A model generated the notes under the pieces. That model saw nothing but the letters and a program-made list of their open reading frames with translations. It was not told the DNA's origin and searched no databases. This document shows positions 4,844 to 7,469 of a stretch of DNA of 7,469 nt, in pieces (the first letter of the stretch is position 1; every line of letters starts with the position of its first letter). Source of the DNA: an uncultured Prevotellaceae bacterium (lineage in GTDB: Bacteria > Bacteroidota > Bacteroidia > Bacteroidales > Bacteroidaceae); NCBI GenBank assembly GCA_902803455.1, contig CADCQC010000305.1, forward strand, positions 1 through 7,469. The letters are read 5' to 3'. The position numbers and the translations under genes are program-made.

Positions 4844-6181
4844 ATGAAAAAGTTTTTTGAGACACTGAAGAACATTTGGAAGGTGGAGGACTTGCGTCAG
4901 CGTGTCCTCATCACCATCCTGTTCACGGCAATTTACCGTTTTGGCTCGTTTGTCGTGCTGCCAGGCATCGACCCGAGCAAGTTGGAAAATCTGCAGCAAC
5001 AGACCGAGGGCGGACTTATGTCGCTGCTCGACATGTTCTCCGGTGGAGCATTCTCCAATGCCTCGATGTTCGCATTGGGAATCATGCCTTATATCTCCGC
5101 ATCTATCGTGATGCAGCTTCTTGCCGTGGCTGTGCCTTATTTCCAGAAAATGCAGCGTGAGGGTGAGAGCGGACGTAAGAAAATCATGTGGTATACGCGT
5201 GTGCTCACCGTTGCCATTCTGGTCTTCCAGGCACCTTCTTATCTTATCAATTTGAAGATGCAGTCTGCTGGCGCGCTCAACTCCGCTATTTCATGGAACT
5301 GGTTCATGTGGACTGGCCTCATCATTCTTGCCGCAGGTAGTATGTTCATCCTGTGGCTCGGTGAGCGTATCACAGACAAGGGTGTGGGCAACGGTATCTC
5401 GCTCATCATTATGATCGGAATCATCGCTCGACTGCCGAGTGCGTTCATGCAGGAGTTGACCTCACGTTTCACTGCCATCGCAGGCGGTGGACTCGTGATG
5501 TTCATCATCGAGCTGTTGATTCTCTTTGCGGTCGTATGTGCGGCCATCCTTCTCACGCAGGCTGTGCGCAAAGTTCCTGTGGAATATGCACGTAGAGTGC
5601 AAGGCAACAGAACTCGCAGCGTGGCACGCCAGTATATTCCGTTGAAGCTCTTTGCTGCCAATGTGATGCCGATCATCTTTGCTCAGGCATTGATGTTTAT
5701 CCCCTTGGCTCTGGTTCAGTATTCCACCAACAGTACCAATTATATCATGAGGTCGCTGATGGATCATACGAGCTTGCTGTATAACGTGATCTTCGCGATT
5801 CTCATCATCGCTTTCACCTATTTCTATACAGCGATCACGCTCAATCCTACCCAGATGGCAGAGGATATGAAGCGCAACAACGGATTCATTCCTGGTGTGA
5901 AACCTGGTAAGCCGACTGCCGACTACATTGAGACCATCATGTCACGCATCACCTTCCCTGGCTCACTCTTTATCGCATTCATTGCTGTCATGCCAGCTCT
6001 CGCTGGTCTGCTCAATGTGCAACAAGGGTTTGCACAGTTCTTCGGAGGTACCTCGCTCCTCATTCTCGTGGGTGTGGTCATCGACACCATCCAGCAGATA
6101 CAGAGCCATCTCATGATGCGTCATTATGATGGACTGCTTAACTCCGGGCATACACGCTCCAATGGAGTCGCCGCCTATTGA
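4844..6181 (+). CDS. secY: Protein translocase channel subunit SecY
   Basis: A 445-residue inner-membrane protein, near the 443 of Escherichia coli SecY. It forms the channel of the SecYEG translocon with SecE and SecG and serves SecA-driven export and signal-recognition-particle-dependent membrane insertion. Ten hydrophobic segments can be picked out, at roughly 21-40, 74-97, 116-134, 154-172, 184-203, 214-238, 270-292, 312-332, 371-390 and 399-418. The plug region is GGLMSLLDMFSGGAFSNASM (56-75), and GERITDKGVGNGISLIIM (173-190) is a SecY signature. The cytoplasmic C5 loop that contacts SecA and the ribosome has GFIPGVKPGKPTADYI (347-362), with lysine K353 where Escherichia coli has the functionally important R357. 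The ATG follows rplO by 4 bases without an SD. Confidence 0.98.
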   Translation: MKKFFETLKNIWKVEDLRQRVLITILFTAIYRFGSFVVLPGIDPSKLENLQQQTEGGLMSLLDMFSGGAFSNASMFALGIMPYISASIVMQLLAVAVPYFQKMQREGESGRKKIMWYTRVLTVAILVFQAPSYLINLKMQSAGALNSAISWNWFMWTGLIILAAGSMFILWLGERITDKGVGNGISLIIMIGIIARLPSAFMQELTSRFTAIAGGGLVMFIIELLILFAVVCAAILLTQAVRKVPVEYARRVQGNRTRSVARQYIPLKLFAANVMPIIFAQALMFIPLALVQYSTNSTNYIMRSLMDHTSLLYNVIFAILIIAFTYFYTAITLNPTQMAEDMKRNNGFIPGVKPGKPTADYIETIMSRITFPGSLFIAFIAVMPALAGLLNVQQGFAQFFGGTSLLILVGVVIDTIQQIQSHLMMRHYDGLLNSGHTRSNGVAAY

Positions 6182-6190
6182 TGTCTGCAG

Positions 6191-6991
6191 ATGAGTATCT
6201 TTCTGAAGACAGAGGATGAAATTGAGCTGATGAGGCGGGCTAACCGGCTGGTAAGCCGGACGCTCGCCGAATTAGCTAAGCATATCAAACCTGGGGTTAC
6301 CACCTCTCAGCTCGATAAGATCGCTGGTGAGTTTATCCGTGATCATGGCGCCGTGCCTACGTTCAAGGATTTCCCCAACCCCTATGGACCTCCTTTCCCT
6401 GCCAATATCTGTACATCGGTCAACGATGTCGTCGTGCACGGAATTCCTGATGAGAAAACCGTCCTTCGTGAGGGTGATATCATCTCTGTGGATTGTGGAG
6501 CACTACTGGACGGATTCAACGGGGATTCTTGCTACACTTTCTGTGTAGGTGAGGTCGACGAGGCAAAACGACGGCTCTTGGCGGTCACGCGGCAGGCGCT
6601 CTATGAGGCCATCAACGTTGCTGTCGAGGGCAACCATCTGGGCGACATCGGTGCCACTGTGCAAGAATTATGTGAGGCAGAGGGCTATGGTGTCGTAAGA
6701 GAGCTGACGGGACATGGAATCGGACGCAAAATGCATGAGGATCCTATGGTTCCCAATTATGGTAAGCGCGGTAACGGAAAAAGGCTGAAGGCAGCCATGT
6801 GCATCGCCATCGAACCCATGATCACGATGGGCAGCCGTGAGATCTATATGGATCCCGACCGATGGACGATCCGTACACGTGACGGTCAGCCGGCAGCGCA
6901 TTTCGAGCATACCATCGCGGTCAGAAGAGGTCATGCCGATATCTTGTCATCCTTTGAAGAGATAGATTCATTAGTAGATAATATCAACTGA
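6191..6991 (+). CDS. map: Methionine aminopeptidase, type I
   Basis: A 266-residue cytoplasmic metalloenzyme that removes the initiator methionine from new proteins whose second residue is small. The pita-bread fold shows all five metal ligands: D101 (VDCG), D112 (NGDS), H175 (GHGIG), E208 (AIEPM) and E239 (FEHT). The catalytic or substrate-binding histidines are H83 (VVHGIP) and H182 (MHEDP). Length matches type Ia enzymes, with no N-terminal zinc-finger extension. The start is ATG 6191, 9 bases after secY; an earlier ATG at 6181, overlapping the secY stop, is in another frame and meets a stop after 12 codons. There is no adk gene between secY and map, unlike in Bacillus. N110 replaces the histidine common in DG(F)HGD. 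Confidence 0.97.
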   Translation: MSIFLKTEDEIELMRRANRLVSRTLAELAKHIKPGVTTSQLDKIAGEFIRDHGAVPTFKDFPNPYGPPFPANICTSVNDVVVHGIPDEKTVLREGDIISVDCGALLDGFNGDSCYTFCVGEVDEAKRRLLAVTRQALYEAINVAVEGNHLGDIGATVQELCEAEGYGVVRELTGHGIGRKMHEDPMVPNYGKRGNGKRLKAAMCIAIEPMITMGSREIYMDPDRWTIRTRDGQPAAHFEHTIAVRRGHADILSSFEEIDSLVDNIN

Positions 6992-6995
6992 TTTT

Positions 6996-7214
6996 ATGGC
7001 AAAGCAGAACGCTATTGAGCAAGACGGAACGATTGTGGAGGCCCTCTCCAACGCCATGTTCCGTGTCGAGTTAGAGAACGGATGTCCCATCACCGCCCAT
7101 ATCTCGGGCAAGATGAGAATGCACTACATCAAAATCTTGCCTGGTGATAAGGTAAAGGTTGAGATGAGTCCTTATGACCTGACAAAAGGTAGGATAGTTT
7201 TTAGATACAAATAA
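6996..7214 (+). CDS. infA: Translation initiation factor IF-1
   Basis: A 72-residue protein, exactly the usual IF-1 length, made of a single S1-like OB fold. Landmarks are MAKQNAIEQDGTIVEALSNA (1-20), MFRVELENG (21-29), AHISGKMRMHYIKILPGDKV (34-53) and the C-terminal SPYDLTKGRIVFRY (58-71), all typical of the family. IF-1 binds the A site of the small subunit and helps IF-2 and IF-3 select the initiator tRNA. The ATG lies 4 bases after the map stop, after an A/T-rich leader without SD. The order map-infA-rpmJ-rpsM is common in bacteria and suggests co-transcription with the alpha group. Confidence 0.98.
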   Translation: MAKQNAIEQDGTIVEALSNAMFRVELENGCPITAHISGKMRMHYIKILPGDKVKVEMSPYDLTKGRIVFRYK

Positions 7215-7224
7215 TTTTTGATAT

Positions 7225-7341
7225 ATGAAGACGAGAGCATCATTGAAGAAACGCACACCTGATTGCAAGATCGTGCGCCGTAAAGGCCGCCTCTTTGTGA
7301 TCAACAAGAAGAATCCTAAGTATAAATTGCGTCAGGGATAA
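7225..7341 (+). CDS. rpmJ: 50S ribosomal protein L36 (bL36), zinc-free form
   Basis: A 38-codon gene that encodes MKTRASLKKRTPDCKIVRRK followed by GRLFVINKKNPKYKLRQG. This is L36, identified by its start (MK.RASLKK), the central CKIVRRKGRL and the closing NPKYK.RQG. The classical zinc ribbon of L36 uses three cysteines and a histidine. Here only C14 remains: the first cysteine is T11, the third is replaced in INKKN, and the histidine is Y33. It therefore cannot bind zinc in the usual way. L36 stabilises 23S rRNA near the L7/L12 stalk base and is the smallest large-subunit protein. The start is 10 bases after infA, without an SD motif. Confidence 0.97.
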   Translation: MKTRASLKKRTPDCKIVRRKGRLFVINKKNPKYKLRQG

Positions 7342-7346
7342 TTCAG

Positions 7347-7372
7347 GTGTCGACGCAGCGTTGCGTCAGTAC
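7347..7372 (+). promoter_or_regulatory. Hairpin in the rpmJ-rpsM gap with an alternative partner in rpmJ
   Basis: GACGCA (7352-7357) and TGCGTC (7362-7367) form a perfect 6-bp stem with a GCGT loop. Below one C-A mismatch the stem can extend by two wobble and two normal pairs (7347-7350 with 7369-7372). The nearest T-run (7388-7394) is 20 bases downstream, so it is not a standard terminator. The nine bases TTGCGTCAG occur twice, at 7327-7335 inside the end of rpmJ and at 7361-7369, so GACGCA could pair with either copy. This lies in the leader of rpsM, the position where Escherichia coli has its S4-bound pseudoknot. A regulatory role is inference. Confidence 0.4.
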
Positions 7373-7414
7373 AAAGAAAGTTATCAATTTTTTTAATTAT
7401 CTTTTAAAGTAAAA

Positions 7415-7469
7415 ATGGCAATAAGAATTGTTGGAGTAGATTTGCCCCAGAACAAGCGTGGCGAAATCG
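7415..7469 (+). CDS. rpsM: 30S ribosomal protein S13 (uS13), N-terminal part
   Basis: The first 18 codons and one base of a gene cut by the window end. The peptide MAIRIVGVDLPQNKRGEI matches the N terminus of S13 (MARI.GVDLP..KR), which belongs here as first gene of the alpha group after rpmJ. S13 lies in the small-subunit head, contacts P-site tRNA and forms bridges to the large subunit. The ATG follows a strongly A/T-rich leader ending AAAGTAAAA, with no SD motif, typical for Bacteroidota starts. The preceding 73-base gap, the largest in the window, contains a hairpin. A TATCTTTT at 7398-7405 partly resembles the Bacteroidota -7 element but is too close to the ATG to be a likely promoter. 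Confidence 0.93.
   Translation, partial: MAIRIVGVDLPQNKRGEI

Noticed and set aside
5239..5676. Open frame on the minus strand (145 codons) opposite secY
   Set aside because: Its apparent hydrophobic stretches mirror the membrane segments of SecY; no independent evidence for a gene.
6181..6219. ATG overlapping the secY stop (TGATG)
   Set aside because: It is out of frame with map and reaches a stop after 12 codons; the map start is 6191.
7352..7394. Intrinsic terminator between rpmJ and rpsM
   Set aside because: The stem is only 6 bp and the T-run begins 20 bases after it, with the alpha-group gene rpsM continuing directly; termination is unlikely.
7398..7405. TATCTTTT as a promoter -7 element for rpsM
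   Set aside because: The last base does not match, there is no upstream TTTG at 19-21 bases, and transcription would start almost at the ATG.

Overview
This window is an interior stretch of the S10-spc-alpha ribosomal protein supercluster. All genes lie on the plus strand in the order (rplP)-rpmC-rpsQ-rplN-rplX-rplE-rpsN-rpsH-rplF-rplR-rpsE-rpmD-rplO-secY-map-infA-rpmJ-(rpsM). The first and last genes are cut by the window edges. The proteins look like Bacteroidota, order Bacteroidales, most likely Prevotella or a close relative. The reasons are protein resemblance (S17, L14, L18, L36, SecY), zinc-free forms of S14 and L36, map directly after secY with no adk between them, and A/T-rich start regions that mostly lack a Shine-Dalgarno (SD) sequence. 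The genus is inferred from remembered family sequences, not from a search.

Layout. Positions 1-131 are the end of L16. Positions 135-2171 hold L29, S17, L14, L24, L5 and S14, packed with gaps of 2-24 bases or a 1-base overlap. A 63-base gap with an imperfect hairpin precedes rpsH. Positions 2235-4839 hold S8, L6, L18, S5, L30 and L15. Then come secY (4844-6181), map (6191-6991), infA (6996-7214) and rpmJ (7225-7341). A 73-base gap with a perfect 6-bp hairpin precedes rpsM, which starts at 7415 and runs off the end. L30 (58 codons) and L36 (38 codons) are small but clear. No gene-free stretch exceeds 73 bases, and I see no convincing promoter, intrinsic terminator, RNA gene, mobile element or CRISPR array.

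The genes work together in making and exporting protein: subunits of both ribosomal subunits, initiation factor IF-1, the SecY translocon channel, and the aminopeptidase that trims the initiator methionine as chains leave the ribosome.

This is a conserved core region, and I do not see an undescribed multi-gene system. The points worth a second look are small: an apparent in-frame insertion of about 27 residues in L18; strong SD motifs before rplF and rpmD (and a weaker one before rplE) in a phylum that seldom uses them; and hairpins in the only two sizeable gaps, one with an alternative pairing partner in the end of rpmJ.
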